Shown here piece by piece: positions 1 to 8,495 of a stretch of DNA of 64,000 bases (position 1 is the stretch's first letter; each line of letters starts with the position of its first letter). Source of the DNA: Streptomyces sp. Edi4 (GTDB lineage Bacteria; Actinomycetota; Actinomycetes; Streptomycetales; Streptomycetaceae); NCBI RefSeq assembly GCF_040253615.1, contig NZ_JBEJGY010000004.1, positions 1,426,001 through 1,490,000 of the forward strand, written 5' to 3'. Below the pieces are notes generated by a model. It worked only from the letters and a program-made list of their open reading frames with translations, was not told the DNA's origin and searched no databases. Both the position numbers and the translations under genes were made by a program.

Positions 1-58
1 AAAAGCATAGGACTTCGGTGCCTCGGCACGTCGTCCGGGTCACCCGTCACGGAACACG

Positions 59-97
59 CGCGGGCCCCCGGGAAGGCGCGCTTCCCGGGGGCCCGCG
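59..97 (-). terminator. thrS terminator hairpin
   Basis: A perfect 17-bp inverted repeat (59-75 and 81-97) with a 5-nt loop begins 14 nt beyond the thrS stop codon. It has no T-tract, as is common for Streptomyces terminators. Confidence 0.7.
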
Positions 98-111
98 GCG
101 TGGGGCGGGGC

Positions 112-2094
112 TCAGACCTGGGTCCGCTCCGCCACGACCTTCTCGATCTTCGCGATGGCCTCGGCCACCGGGATGCCGTTCTCCTGCGAACCGTCGCGGT
201 AGCGGAAGGAGACGGCGCCCGCGGCCATGTCCTCGTCACCCGCGATGATCATGAACGGGACCTTCTGCTTCTGCGCGTTGCGGATCTTCTTCTGCATGCG
301 GTCCGACGAGGCGTCGACCTCGACCCGCAGCCCCTGGTCCTTGGCCTGGCGGGCGAAGTCCTGAAGGTACTCCACGTGCGCGTCACCGATCGGGATGCCG
401 ACCGCCTGGACGGGGGCCAGCCACGCCGGGAACGCGCCCGCGTAGTGCTCCAGGAGCACCGCGAAGAAGCGCTCGATGGAGCCGAACAGCGCGCGGTGGA
501 TCATGACCGGCTGCTGCTTGGTGCCGTCGGACGAGGTGTACTCGAGGCCGAAGCGCTCGGGCTGGTTGAAGTCGACCTGGATGGTCGACATCTGCCAGGA
601 CCGCCCGATGGCGTCCTTGGCCTGCACCGAGATCTTCGGGCCGTAGAACGCGGCGCCGCCCGGGTCGGGAACCAGCGGGAGGTTCTGCTTCTCGGCCGCC
701 AGACGCAGCGCCTCGGTGGCCTCCTCCCAGGCCTCGTCGGTGCCGATGAACTTGTCGGACTCCGGGTCACGGGTGGACAGTTCGAGCTCGAAGTCGTCCA
801 GGCCGTAGTCGCGCAGCAGGTCGAGCACGAAGGTCAGGAGCGAGTCGAGCTCCTGCGGCATCTGCTCCTTGGTGCAGTAGATGTGCGAGTCGTCCTGCGT
901 GAAGCCCCGCGCGCGGGTCAGGCCGTGCACCACGCCGGACTTCTCGTAGCGGTAGACCGTGCCGAACTCGAAGAGCCGCAGCGGCAGTTCACGGTAGGAG
1001 CGGCCGCGCGCCTTGAAGATCAGGTTGTGCATGGGGCAGTTCATCGCCTTGAGGCGGTAGTTCTGCCCGTCGAACTCCACCGGCGGGAACATGCCCTCGC
1101 CGTAGTGCGGCAGGTGGCCCGAGGTGACGAAGAGCTCTTCCTTGGAGATGTGCGGGGTGTTCACGAACTCGTAGTTGGCGGCCTCGTGCTTCTGGCGCGA
1201 GTACGCCTCCATCTCCCGCCGGACGATGCCGCCCTTGGGGTGGAAGACCGCGAGACCGGAGCCCAGCTCCTCGGGGATGGAGAACAGGTCGAGCTCGGCG
1301 CCGAGCTTGCGGTGGTCGCGCTTCTCGGCCTCGGCGAGGAACTCCAGGTGCGCCTTGAGCTCTTCCTTGGTCGGCCACGCGGTGCCGTAGATGCGCTGGA
1401 GCATCGGGTTCTTCTCGCTGCCGCGCCAGTAGGCGCCGCCCGAGCGCATCAGCTTGAACGCCGGGATGTTGCGGGTGGTCGGCAGGTGGGGGCCCCGGCA
1501 GAGGTCCTTCCAGCACAGCTCGCCGGTCTTGGCGTCGAGGTTGTCGTAGATGGTGAGCTCGCCGGAGCCGACCTCCGCGTCCGCGCCGTCCGCGGCCTGG
1601 GCCGCGTTGCCCTTCAGGCCGATGAGCTCCAGCTTGTACGGCTCCTCGGCGAGCTCGACGCGGGCCGCCTCGTCGGTGGTGACGCGGCGCGAGAAGCGCT
1701 GGCCGCGCTTCTGGATCTCCTGCATCTTCTTCTCGATGGCCTTCAGGTCCTCGGGAGTGAAGGGCTTCTCGACGTCGAAGTCGTAGTAGAAACCGTCCCG
1801 GACCGGCGGGCCGATGCCGAGCTTCGCCTCCGGGTGCAGCTCCTGCACGGCCTGGGCCATGACGTGCGCGGTGGAGTGGCGCAGGATGTTGAGGCCGTCC
1901 TCGGAGGAGATCTCGACGGGCTCGACCTCCTCGCCGTCCTTCACCTCGTACGCGAGGTCCTTCAGCTCGCCGGCCACGCGGGCCGCGACGATGGTGCGCT
2001 CACCGGCGAAGAGCTCGGCCGCCGTAGTGCCCGTCGTCACCACGCGCTCTTCCCGCTCGGAATCGCGTTGGATGATCACACGGACGTCTGACAC
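112..2094 (-). CDS. thrS: Threonyl-tRNA synthetase
   Basis: This cytoplasmic class II enzyme charges tRNA-Thr with threonine. The 660-residue product has the full family layout: an N-terminal TGS domain (about residues 1-65), the editing domain with an HxxxH site (HSTAH, shortly after residue 75), a class II catalytic core with a zinc-ligand Cys in MNCPMH, and a C-terminal anticodon-binding domain. The start is GTG at 2094, chosen because AGGAG lies 8 nt upstream and the protein then begins MSDVRV. A strong hairpin follows the stop codon. It is a single-copy housekeeping gene and nothing in it looks damaged. Confidence 0.98.
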   Translation of the reverse strand: MSDVRVIIQRDSEREERVVTTGTTAAELFAGERTIVAARVAGELKDLAYEVKDGEEVEPVEISSEDGLNILRHSTAHVMAQAVQELHPEAKLGIGPPVRDGFYYDFDVEKPFTPEDLKAIEKKMQEIQKRGQRFSRRVTTDEAARVELAEEPYKLELIGLKGNAAQAADGADAEVGSGELTIYDNLDAKTGELCWKDLCRGPHLPTTRNIPAFKLMRSGGAYWRGSEKNPMLQRIYGTAWPTKEELKAHLEFLAEAEKRDHRKLGAELDLFSIPEELGSGLAVFHPKGGIVRREMEAYSRQKHEAANYEFVNTPHISKEELFVTSGHLPHYGEGMFPPVEFDGQNYRLKAMNCPMHNLIFKARGRSYRELPLRLFEFGTVYRYEKSGVVHGLTRARGFTQDDSHIYCTKEQMPQELDSLLTFVLDLLRDYGLDDFELELSTRDPESDKFIGTDEAWEEATEALRLAAEKQNLPLVPDPGGAAFYGPKISVQAKDAIGRSWQMSTIQVDFNQPERFGLEYTSSDGTKQQPVMIHRALFGSIERFFAVLLEHYAGAFPAWLAPVQAVGIPIGDAHVEYLQDFARQAKDQGLRVEVDASSDRMQKKIRNAQKQKVPFMIIAGDEDMAAGAVSFRYRDGSQENGIPVAEAIAKIEKVVAERTQV

Positions 2095-2193
2095 CGGACT
2101 TCTCCTGCCGTAGGGGGCGCGCAGCGCTTCTCGCGTACGCGGGACGATCCTACCGAGCCGGTGGGGTACGTCGCGAAATGGATATCGCGGCGC

Positions 2194-3387
2194 TCACTGG
2201 GGAGCGGGCCCCGCTTCCGTGCCGCAGGCCTCCTCGAAGAAGTCGACGTTCTCCTGGAGCGACTTCATCAGCCGGTCCCGCTCGGCGTCGTCCACCTGGA
2301 CCGGCGCCACGTCATGGGCGCCGCGGATCCGCCGGAACCCGTCCCGGCTCTCCAGGCGCCCCACGACCCGGATCGGCAGCCCGACCAGGTGCGCGTGCCC
2401 GGCGATGCGGTACGCCTCCTCGTCCAGCTCCACGCGCACGTGCGCGACCTCGGCCCCGGCCAGCACCCGCAGCCGTACGAGCCCCGGACCGCGCGGCTCC
2501 GGCCGGCGCAGGCGCACCACGGCGCCGGTGACGCGCACCGATACCGACGGTTCACCACCGAGGTAGCGGCCGCCGGCGGCGCGCAGGGCGGGCAGGTCGC
2601 CGGGTGAGAAGTCGACGGGTTCGGGCCGGGCCGCGCAGCCTTCGGGCACTCCGGCGCCGGGCGCCCAGGCCAGGGCGACGCGCGCTCCCTCGCTGCCCCG
2701 CACCAGGGCGACAAGGGACTCGGTCAGCTCCCTGCTGACGCCCGCGTTCACGGCGGCGTCGAAGGCCTCCATGCCGCCGGTGGTGCGCTGGTAGTCCACC
2801 GCGTCGCGGACCGCGTTCAGCGCCGCGTACAGCTGGACCACGGCCGCTCGCGCGGTGGCCGCGGGCACGAACGCGGTGAGCCCGCCGCCCCTCGCCGGTT
2901 CCACCAGGACGCCGTCGAGGCAGGCAAGGGCCTGGCGGCGGTGGCGCGCCCCGTGGTGGCCTGCGGGCCCGCGCGCGGCCAGGGCTCCCGCGAGCAGCAT
3001 TCGGTGGGCGGCGCCGCGCAGGTGTTCCTGCTCGGCCCAGGAGGCAGTGCCGGCCGGTCCTTCGGGCACCTCGCGCCACCAGCGCACCTCGTCGCTCGGC
3101 ACGGCGAGCGAGACGAGCACGTCGCGTGCCGAGGGCGCGGCGCTGCGCGCGAGCGCGGTCAGGGCTTCGCCGATCAGGTCGTCGCTGTCGGGGTAGGCAC
3201 GGCTTTCGGGGACCAGCAGGCTGGTGCCCGGGCCGGCCGCGCCCGGCGGCGTCCAGCGCGCGTAGCGCCCCGGAGCTCCGCCGCGCCGGTGCCAGCCGTG
3301 CCGGCGCAGCAGCGCGCCGAGGACGGCCGGGTCGACCGGGCCGGGGACCGGCGGGATCGAGCCGGGTTCTTCGTCGGGCCGGCGCAT
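2194..3387 (-). CDS. Hypothetical protein (partner of DUF4365 gene)
   Basis: The 397-residue product is not recognised. It is rich in Ala, Arg and Gly. The N-terminal third carries a WxRRGGxPGRYARWTPPG-like segment, and a basic Arg-rich middle is followed by a C-terminal part of beta-type sequence (VRVTGAVVRLRR, VRVVGRLESRDGFRRI). No signal peptide or membrane segment is seen. The start ATG at 3387 shares one base with the upstream gene's TGA (TGATG), so the two are probably translationally coupled and act together. The ORF continues upstream in frame, but that part only shadows the DUF4365 gene. Function is unknown. Confidence 0.75.
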   Translation of the reverse strand: MRRPDEEPGSIPPVPGPVDPAVLGALLRRHGWHRRGGAPGRYARWTPPGAAGPGTSLLVPESRAYPDSDDLIGEALTALARSAAPSARDVLVSLAVPSDEVRWWREVPEGPAGTASWAEQEHLRGAAHRMLLAGALAARGPAGHHGARHRRQALACLDGVLVEPARGGGLTAFVPAATARAAVVQLYAALNAVRDAVDYQRTTGGMEAFDAAVNAGVSRELTESLVALVRGSEGARVALAWAPGAGVPEGCAARPEPVDFSPGDLPALRAAGGRYLGGEPSVSVRVTGAVVRLRRPEPRGPGLVRLRVLAGAEVAHVRVELDEEAYRIAGHAHLVGLPIRVVGRLESRDGFRRIRGAHDVAPVQVDDAERDRLMKSLQENVDFFEEACGTEAGPAPQ

Positions 3388-4007
3388 CAGGGTCTCCCTC
3401 CCGCTCCGACCCGCGTCATGATCTCGCAGAGCGCGCGGTCGTCGAAGATCCGCGAGGTCGGTATCCGCACCGTGGTCCTGCGCCGGCCGGTCACCGGGTG
3501 TCCGGCCAGGTTGATCCAGTAGCAGCAGTGGCGCAGGGCCAAGCGGTCGTGGCCCGCGCGCAGCCACTCGTCCCGGCTCCTCGGCGCCAGCATCACGACC
3601 AGGATCTTGTGGACCGACACGGGTGTGCGGGCCAGCTTCACCAGGTGGTCGTTGTCCAGCGTGAAGGAGAAGACCCCGCCCGGCGGGTGCGGCGGGATCT
3701 GGTAGGTGCACTTGAGCTGCACCTTGATCGTCACTTCGTCGTCGACGACATGGCCGGCGGCGCTGTGGCTCACGTGCCAGTCGATCCCGTTGTCGGGGAA
3801 GGGCTGGGACAGCGAGCAACCCGCTGCCGCCGCCACCGCGTGCAGGTAGCCCACCTGAAGGGTCTCCATGCAGGCGGTGGTGGCGAGTGAGCCGCGCAGC
3901 GGTGCGATCCGCCCCGACAGCAGACCGTGGCCGGGCGCGGCCGGATCGGGCTGCGCGAGCGCCATGGCTGCCGTATGCCTTCCGGGCGGTGCCGAACCAT
4001 TACTCAT
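3387..4007 (-). CDS. DUF4365 domain-containing protein
   Basis: The 206-residue product contains the DUF4365 core, with VGYLHAVAAAAGC, then GIDWHVS and VKVQLKCTYQIP-like strands. These resemble the D/ExK pattern of the restriction-endonuclease-like fold (a D in GIDW, then K in IKVQLK). Members are often called nuclease-like proteins of unknown role. It overlaps the next gene by one base (TGATG) and is divergent from the exonuclease gene at 4157. The start at 4007 could be later, at Met15. The nuclease-like role is inferred from fold resemblance only. Confidence 0.8.
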   Translation of the reverse strand: MSNGSAPPGRHTAAMALAQPDPAAPGHGLLSGRIAPLRGSLATTACMETLQVGYLHAVAAAAGCSLSQPFPDNGIDWHVSHSAAGHVVDDEVTIKVQLKCTYQIPPHPPGGVFSFTLDNDHLVKLARTPVSVHKILVVMLAPRSRDEWLRAGHDRLALRHCCYWINLAGHPVTGRRRTTVRIPTSRIFDDRALCEIMTRVGAGGRP

Positions 4008-4156
4008 GACGGCCCGTCAACACCCTGGCCCGTCATCTGTGTTGTCTCCGCAGCCCACGGCCCGCAAACGGCGTATGACGCAAACAGCACGGGTATCACG
4101 CAATCGGGCAGGGAAAGCACGCCATCTGCCAGGAGTGCGCGAGGAGTTGAGTAGAC

Positions 4157-4882
4157 ATGACGTGCTGGTACGAGGGTCCCCTGGCGGCGTTCGACACGGA
4201 GACGACCGGGGTGGACGTCGAAGGGGACCGCATGGTGTCGGCCGCGCTGGTCGTGCAGGACGGCCCGGGCGGGCGGCCTCGGGTGACGCGCTGGCTGATC
4301 AACCCGGGCATACCCGTCCCGGCGGGCGCGACCGCCGTGCACGGCCTGACCGACGAGCACCTGCGGCTGAACGGGCGCTGGCCGGCGCCGGTGATGGAGG
4401 AGGTCGCCAAGGCGCTGGCCGAGCAGTGCGCGGCGGGGCGCCCGCTGGTCATCATGAACGCGCCGTTCGACCTGACGCTGCTCGACCGGGAGTTGCGCCG
4501 CCACCGCGCGGCCTCCCTCGGCCACTACCTGGGCCGCAATCCGCTGCGGGTGCTGGATCCCCGGGTCTTGGACAAGCATCTGGACCGCTACCGCAAGGGC
4601 CGGCGCACCCTGACCGATCTGTGCGAGCACTACGGCGTGACGCTGGAGGGCGCGCACGACGCGGCCGCCGACGCGCTGGCCGCCCTCGAGGTCGTACGGG
4701 CCCTCGGGCGCAGGTTCGCGGGCCGCCTGGAACGGCTGACCCCCACCGAGCTGCACGCGCTCCAGGCGACCTGGCACGCGGCCCAGGCGCGGGGCCTTCA
4801 GGCCTGGTTCAGCAAGCAGGGCACCCCGGAGCTGGTGGACACCGCGTGGCCGTTGCGGCCCGAACTCCCGGCGGCCGCCTGA
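4157..4882 (+). CDS. DEDDh-family 3'-5' exonuclease (DnaQ-like)
   Basis: The protein (241 residues) has the ExoI motif FDTETTG near residue 14, an ExoII region with MNAPFDLTLL, and the ExoIII motif with HDAAADAL, so it is DEDDh type. Such enzymes degrade single-stranded DNA or RNA from the 3' end and may serve proofreading or repair. It lacks the other domains of a polymerase III epsilon partner, so it is a stand-alone exonuclease. A strong hairpin lies 35 nt after its stop and could end transcription from both sides. SD-like GAGGAG lies 11-16 nt upstream of the ATG. Confidence 0.9.
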   Translation: MTCWYEGPLAAFDTETTGVDVEGDRMVSAALVVQDGPGGRPRVTRWLINPGIPVPAGATAVHGLTDEHLRLNGRWPAPVMEEVAKALAEQCAAGRPLVIMNAPFDLTLLDRELRRHRAASLGHYLGRNPLRVLDPRVLDKHLDRYRKGRRTLTDLCEHYGVTLEGAHDAAADALAALEVVRALGRRFAGRLERLTPTELHALQATWHAAQARGLQAWFSKQGTPELVDTAWPLRPELPAAA

Positions 4883-4914
4883 GCGTTGGCGGGCCGACGG
4901 TGGAGGCGGGCAGC

Positions 4915-4949
4915 AAAAAGGCCGGTCCGTCTGGGACGGACCGGCCTTT
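4915..4949 (-). terminator. Terminator after tRNA-Val copy 1
   Basis: A perfect 15-bp hairpin (4917-4931 and 4935-4949) with a TGG loop. On the minus strand it is followed by TTTTT, a classic intrinsic terminator 6 nt after the tRNA 3' end. It may also act on the converging exonuclease transcript. Confidence 0.85.
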
Positions 4950-4954
4950 CCCGG

Positions 4955-5026
4955 TGGGCGATACTGGGTTCGAACCAGTGACCTCTTCGGTGTGAACGAA
5001 GCGCTCTCCCACTGAGCTAATCGCCC
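4955..5026 (-). tRNA. tRNA-Val(CAC), copy 1
   Basis: A 72-nt cloverleaf without encoded CCA. The acceptor stem is GGGCGAT/ATCGCCC with discriminator A. The anticodon loop TTCACAC gives anticodon CAC (valine, codon GUG), and the T-loop is GTTCGAAC. It is identical to the copy at 5616-5687. Confidence 0.97.
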
Positions 5027-5039
5027 GGGAACGGACTGA

Positions 5040-5069
5040 ACCATACAGGCCTTGTGGCCCCGCTTTCAA
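5040..5069 (-). promoter_or_regulatory. Promoter for tRNA-Val copy 1
   Basis: On the minus strand, TTGAAA and TATGGT are separated by 18 nt, with the -10 about 13 nt before the tRNA 5' end. It overlaps the last bases of the SRPBCC gene. Confidence 0.55.
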
Positions 5070-5512
5070 ACCGCGCCCAGGCGCCGGCGAAGGCCACGGC
5101 GTCCGGAGCGCATCATCAGGGCGTGGTTGGCCCGGAACAGCGGGCGGCCCGGCACGGCGAGGCGGCGCAGGAGCGGCCGGACGACCTCGACGTCCTGCTC
5201 GTAGACGACGCGGGTGCCGGCGCCGTGCGCGCTCAGCGTCCAGCGCGCCATGCCTTCGAGGTCGCCGCTCAGCGCGGCCTCCAGGACCAGCGCCACCGGA
5301 TCGCGCCGGGTTTCGCGCGCGGTGACGACCAGGTCGCACGGGATGAGCGCGCGGAACCGGGCGGTGGCGGTGCGCTCGTCGAGCGGGACCGTCTCGCGGA
5401 CCTCGGGCCACCAGTGGGGGTACTCCTCGTGGCGCTCCAGGACGGCGTAGACGGCGGCAGGGGCGGCCGGCAGGTCCCAGACGCTGCGGAAGCGGTAGTG
5501 GCTCCAGTTCAT
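5066..5512 (-). CDS. SRPBCC family protein (polyketide cyclase/START-like)
   Basis: The 148-residue protein begins MNWSHYRFRSVWDLPAAPAA, the typical first strand of the helix-grip (START/Bet v1) fold, followed by VYAVLERHEEYPHWWPEV, which matches the family's 'V...L...E.YP.WWP' segment. The fold binds hydrophobic ligands in a cavity, and the substrate cannot be read from the sequence. It sits between two identical tRNA-Val genes, all on the same strand, and the downstream tRNA promoter lies inside its 3' end. Confidence 0.88.
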   Translation of the reverse strand: MNWSHYRFRSVWDLPAAPAAVYAVLERHEEYPHWWPEVRETVPLDERTATARFRALIPCDLVVTARETRRDPVALVLEAALSGDLEGMARWTLSAHGAGTRVVYEQDVEVVRPLLRRLAVPGRPLFRANHALMMRSGRRGLRRRLGAV

Positions 5513-5569
5513 GCGGCCAGTGTGCGCGGGGTGGCGAGGCGGCGGGCGGGCGCCCCGGGGCGGGAACGC

Positions 5570-5608
5570 CGAAGGCCCCGGAGATCGTGACGATCTCCGG
5601 GGCCTTCG
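5570..5608 (-). terminator. Terminator after tRNA-Val copy 2
   Basis: A perfect 18-bp hairpin (5570-5587 and 5591-5608) with a TGA loop, 8 nt beyond the tRNA 3' end on the minus strand. It has no T-tract. Confidence 0.7.
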
Positions 5609-5615
5609 GTCCGGG

Positions 5616-5687
5616 TGGGCGATACTGGGTTCGAACCAGTGACCTCTTCGGTGTGAACGAAGCGCTCTCCCACTGAGCTAATCGCCC
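5616..5687 (-). tRNA. tRNA-Val(CAC), copy 2
   Basis: A 72-nt cloverleaf identical to 4955-5026, anticodon CAC, no encoded CCA. A TAATGT -10-like element lies at 5701-5706. Confidence 0.97.
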
Positions 5688-5739
5688 GGGCGCAGCGCCA
5701 ACATTACCGCATGTCAGCGGGGCCTTTGACCACGCACCG

Positions 5740-6141
5740 TCAGTTGTTGATCTTCCATGGCGCCACCATGCCGACCTTCCCCACATAGACGCCCACGAGG
5801 GCGGCGGCGATCACCAGGCCGACCGTGATCACGATGATGTTGCGCCGCCGCACCTTGGGGTCGAGCGCCTTGCGCGTCGCCTCGGTGACCTTCCGCTTCG
5901 TCCAGCGCAGCACGAGCTGGGCCCAGACGAATTCGGTCGCCCAGATCGCCATGCCGCCGAAGATCACCAGCCAGCCGGGGCCCGGCAGCGGCAGCATGAC
6001 CACGCCCCCGGCCACGACCGCGAGACCCACCACGAAAACGCCGACCTGCCAGCTCAGGTGCAGCGGCTTCGACGCCCTGACGAACGCGGGCGCCCGCGAC
6101 CCGAGCGCCGTGGTGCCCTGCTCGTCACTCCCCGTATCCAT
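5740..6141 (-). CDS. TIGR02611/PGPGW-family membrane protein
   Basis: The 133-residue protein has a soluble acidic N-terminus and two adjacent hydrophobic segments around residues 35-75, joined by the hallmark PLPGPGWLVIFGG (PGPGW motif). A basic loop (RWTKRKVTEATRKAL) and a third hydrophobic segment near the C-terminus follow. The role of this actinobacterial family is unknown. The start at 6141 was chosen because the upstream in-frame extension is low quality and covers the intergenic region. It is divergent from ssgB with about 200 bp between them. Confidence 0.85.
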   Translation of the reverse strand: MDTGSDEQGTTALGSRAPAFVRASKPLHLSWQVGVFVVGLAVVAGGVVMLPLPGPGWLVIFGGMAIWATEFVWAQLVLRWTKRKVTEATRKALDPKVRRRNIIVITVGLVIAAALVGVYVGKVGMVAPWKINN

Positions 6142-6255
6142 GCTCCCCAACGTACCGGACGGGTGTCTCGAAACGGGTTCACCGAAATGGGCGTATAACC
6201 TAAAGTAATACTCGGCCATACGAGCTACGCGAACCCCTTCAAAACGGTCAGAGGG

Positions 6256-6279
6256 GTTTACAACGGCACCGTAGGTGGC
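6256..6279 (+). promoter_or_regulatory. Possible stress-sigma (SigH/SigB-type) promoter of ssgB
   Basis: GTTT at 6256 and GGTGGC at 6274 are separated by 14 nt, resembling the GTTT-N14-16-GGGTAT pattern of the SigB/SigH group. From memory, ssgB has been reported as SigH-dependent in S. coelicolor. The -10 match is weak. Confidence 0.35.
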
Positions 6280-6340
6280 ATGTCGATTTCGCCGACGTGC
6301 GAATCCCCGAGCGCACACTGAGCGAAAGGCCCTGGCGCTT

Positions 6341-6757
6341 ATGAACACCACGGTCAGCTGCGAGCTGCACCTGCGCCTCGTTGTGTCGAGCGAGTCCTCA
6401 CTGCCTGTACCCGCGGGCCTGCGGTATGACACGGCCGATCCCTATGCCGTGCACGCCACCTTCCACACCGGAGCCGAGGAAACCGTCGAGTGGGTCTTCG
6501 CTCGCGACCTCCTCGCGGAGGGCCTGCACAGGCCCACCGGAACCGGCGACGTCAGAGTCTGGCCGTCACGCAGTCACGGCCAGGGCGTCGTCTGTATCGC
6601 CCTGAGCTCGCCGGAAGGAGAAGCCCTGCTCGAAGCCCCCGCGCGGGCCCTGGAGTCGTTCCTCAAGCGGACCGACGCCGCGGTGCCGCCCGGCACCGAG
6701 CACCGTCACTTCGATCTCGACACGGAACTCTCGCACATCCTGGCCGAGAACAACTGA
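6341..6757 (+). CDS. ssgB: Sporulation-specific cell division regulator SsgB
   Basis: The protein (138 residues) begins MNTTVSCELHLRLVVSS and is recognised as SsgB, the most conserved SsgA-like protein of sporulating actinomycetes. With SsgA it positions FtsZ at septum sites in aerial hyphae. It is a single small domain without membrane segments, at the normal family length. The start at 6341 gives the canonical N-terminus, and the in-frame upstream extension is not family-like. GCGAAAGG lies 11-18 nt upstream. Two tandem hairpins follow the gene, so it is probably monocistronic. Its presence marks the host as a sporulating streptomycete-type organism. Confidence 0.97.
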   Translation: MNTTVSCELHLRLVVSSESSLPVPAGLRYDTADPYAVHATFHTGAEETVEWVFARDLLAEGLHRPTGTGDVRVWPSRSHGQGVVCIALSSPEGEALLEAPARALESFLKRTDAAVPPGTEHRHFDLDTELSHILAENN

Positions 6758-6774
6758 GGCCAGGCAGAGAGCCG

Positions 6775-6877
6775 CACGGCGCCGTCCGACTCGGGGCGAC
6801 GGCGCCGCGCGGACAACCACGGAGCGGCAGCCACCGGCGCCGTCCCCCACGAAGCCGTCGTGGGGGACGGCGCCGGT
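6775..6877 (+). terminator. Tandem terminator hairpins after ssgB
   Basis: There are two consecutive inverted repeats. The first (about 6777-6810) pairs CGGCGCCGTC with GACGGCGCCG. The second is a perfect 20-bp stem (6833-6852 and 6858-6877) with a 5-nt loop. Both lie between ssgB and the CGNR gene. Confidence 0.75.
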
Positions 6878-6951
6878 GCGCGTCCGGCACGAGCCGCTAG
6901 AGTCGGCCAGCATCCGACGGGCGCCGCCCGCCGCAGGCCAGGGAGCGAATC

Positions 6952-7509
6952 GTGCTGATCCCTCACGACACCCGGATCGCGCTCGACATGGTGGTCGATC
7001 TGGTGAACACCGCACCGGAGAGCGAGGCCAGGGACCGTCTCGCGGACGTCGACGCGCTGTACGCCTTCGTCAAGGACCACAGCGTCAGCGGCGTGGAACG
7101 GCTCTCCCCCGGCGACCTCCTGGGCGTCAAGCAGGTGCGCGCCCGGTTCGCCGAGATCTTCGCCGCGCCCGACGCCCGCAGCGCGGTCGCGCTGGTCAAC
7201 CAGCTCGTCGCGGCCGCCGGCACCACCCCGCAGCTGACCGACCACGACGGCTACGACTGGCACGTGCACTACTTCGCGCCGGGCGCCTCGGTCGCCGACC
7301 ACCTGGCGGCCGACGGCGGCATGGCGCTCGCCTTCATCGTCGTCACCGGGGAGCAGGAGCGTCTGCGCCGGTGCGAGGCGCCGGACTGCGGGCGGGCCTT
7401 CGTGGATCTCTCGCGCAACCGCTCCCGCCGCTACTGCTCGAGCCGCACCTGCGGGAACCGGCTGCACGTGGCCGCCTACCGGGCCCGGCGCAAGGAAGCC
7501 GCCGGCTGA
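6952..7509 (+). CDS. CGNR zinc-finger / ABATE-domain putative transcription regulator
   Basis: The 185-residue protein has the N-terminal ABATE (stress-sensing) domain (DLVNT motif, residues about 15-130) and a C-terminal CGNR zinc finger. The Cys ligands are visible as C-x4-C (CEAPDC) and C-x4-C (CSSRTC), ending in the CGNR motif (CGNRLHVAAYRAR). Such proteins are thought to be DNA-binding regulators. The start is GTG at 6952, preceded by GGGAG 7-11 nt upstream. All zinc ligands are present. The target is unknown, and no partner gene is co-transcribed with it. Confidence 0.9.
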   Translation: MLIPHDTRIALDMVVDLVNTAPESEARDRLADVDALYAFVKDHSVSGVERLSPGDLLGVKQVRARFAEIFAAPDARSAVALVNQLVAAAGTTPQLTDHDGYDWHVHYFAPGASVADHLAADGGMALAFIVVTGEQERLRRCEAPDCGRAFVDLSRNRSRRYCSSRTCGNRLHVAAYRARRKEAAG

Positions 7510-7528
7510 GCCGTCCCGGCGGCGGGCC

Positions 7529-7738
7529 TCAGAGCAGGAACAGATCGTGTACGGCCGCCATGAGCAACAGGGCGCCGATCACCCCCAAGAAGATCATCAG
7601 GGGTGGTTGGGAGAGCGCGAAGAGGCAGCCCCGCGCCTGGGGGTCGGGGGCGCTCGGCTCGTCGGTGGGTGCAGGGACGGGGCCCTGGGAAGTGTCCAGC
7701 ATCTCGGGGTGATGATGACCCAGCCGCGCCGCATGCAT
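7529..7738 (-). CDS. Small membrane protein, unknown function
   Basis: The 69-residue protein has a Pro-rich, mildly acidic N-terminus (PAPTDEPSAPDP) and a single C-terminal hydrophobic helix (MIFLGVIGALLLMAAVHDL), so it looks tail-anchored. Neither Met1 (7738) nor Met13 (7702) has a good ribosome binding site, so the start is uncertain. It is not a shadow of any other gene. It converges with the CGNR gene, 19 nt apart. The function is not recognised. Confidence 0.65.
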   Translation of the reverse strand: MHAARLGHHHPEMLDTSQGPVPAPTDEPSAPDPQARGCLFALSQPPLMIFLGVIGALLLMAAVHDLFLL

Positions 7739-7843
7739 ATACCAACGCGGCCATATTCAGCGGGAGTTCACTCGATCTTGCGGCGCGTACGAGAACAGTC
7801 GCACGGGCCGGCGCACTCAAGCGCGCGCGGCGGCCGGGCTGCC

Positions 7844-8287
7844 TCAGATGCCGTGCTTCTTCAAGATGGCCTCGATATCGCTGAAGTCCTCGTTCGCCGC
7901 CGGCTTGCCCTGGGGCCGTGCGGCCGGCTGAGCCGGGGCGCGGCCCGCGCCGAGCGAGGGGGCTGACGCCTCCGGCGCCACCGCCTCACGCCGGGCGGCC
8001 GCTGCCGCCTTGCGCTCCTTACGGGTCCCACCACCGCGCCGCTCTACGGCGCGGGTCGCCATGAACAGCAGCCACGCGGCCCCGAGCAGGCCGAAGCCGA
8101 TCCAGACGCTGGGCTTGAAGACGATGCCGGACACCCACTGCACGACGCCCGTCATGACCAGACCGACAGGGACCAGCGAGTAGGCGGCGACGCGCGTGGC
8201 CGCCAGAAAGCGCCTGCGGTACGCCGTGATGGCGGCGATGCCCAGGCCGGCCGCGGAAACGGCGGAGCAGACGGTCTCGGCAAGCAT
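7844..8287 (-). CDS. Integral membrane protein with basic cytoplasmic tail
   Basis: The protein (147 residues) begins MLAETVCSAVSAAGLGIAAI and has about three hydrophobic segments in the first 85 residues. An Ala/Pro/Arg-rich charged tail (GGGTRKERKAAAA...) ends in a short conserved-looking DFSDIEAILKKHGI motif, perhaps a protein-docking helix. The start at 8287 is supported by GGAGG 7 nt upstream. Longer in-frame starts run through a tandem repeat and are unlikely. The family is not recognised. The 17-bp repeat array at 8314-8381 sits directly upstream and may affect its expression. Confidence 0.8.
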   Translation of the reverse strand: MLAETVCSAVSAAGLGIAAITAYRRRFLAATRVAAYSLVPVGLVMTGVVQWVSGIVFKPSVWIGFGLLGAAWLLFMATRAVERRGGGTRKERKAAAAARREAVAPEASAPSLGAGRAPAQPAARPQGKPAANEDFSDIEAILKKHGI

Positions 8288-8313
8288 CCGGTTCCTCCAG
8301 GCGGGAGCGGCGG

Positions 8314-8381
8314 GGCGAAATGAACGGTGGCGCGAAACGAACGGTGGGGCGAAATGGGCGGTGGGGCGAAATGGGTGGTGA
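8314..8381. repeat. Four tandem 17-bp repeats
   Basis: Four contiguous 17-bp units (8314-8330, 8331-8347, 8348-8364, 8365-8381) share the core GCGAAA..N4..GGTG. They sit in the divergent promoter region between the membrane protein gene and the DsbA-like gene, 27 bp upstream of the former's start. Confidence 0.9.
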
Positions 8382-8495
8382 CGCTCCTTCCATCCTGCAC
8401 CGGAACGTGGCCCTCGGGCCACGCCCGGCCTCGACCTCAGGGACATCTCCGGGGCCAGATCCTCCCCAGGTGCCGGTTGCTGGGAGACTGGACCC

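Noticed and set aside
100..2091. A 663-codon plus-strand frame across thrS
   Set aside because: An exact antisense shadow of thrS with Leu/Val/Arg-rich composition and no motifs.
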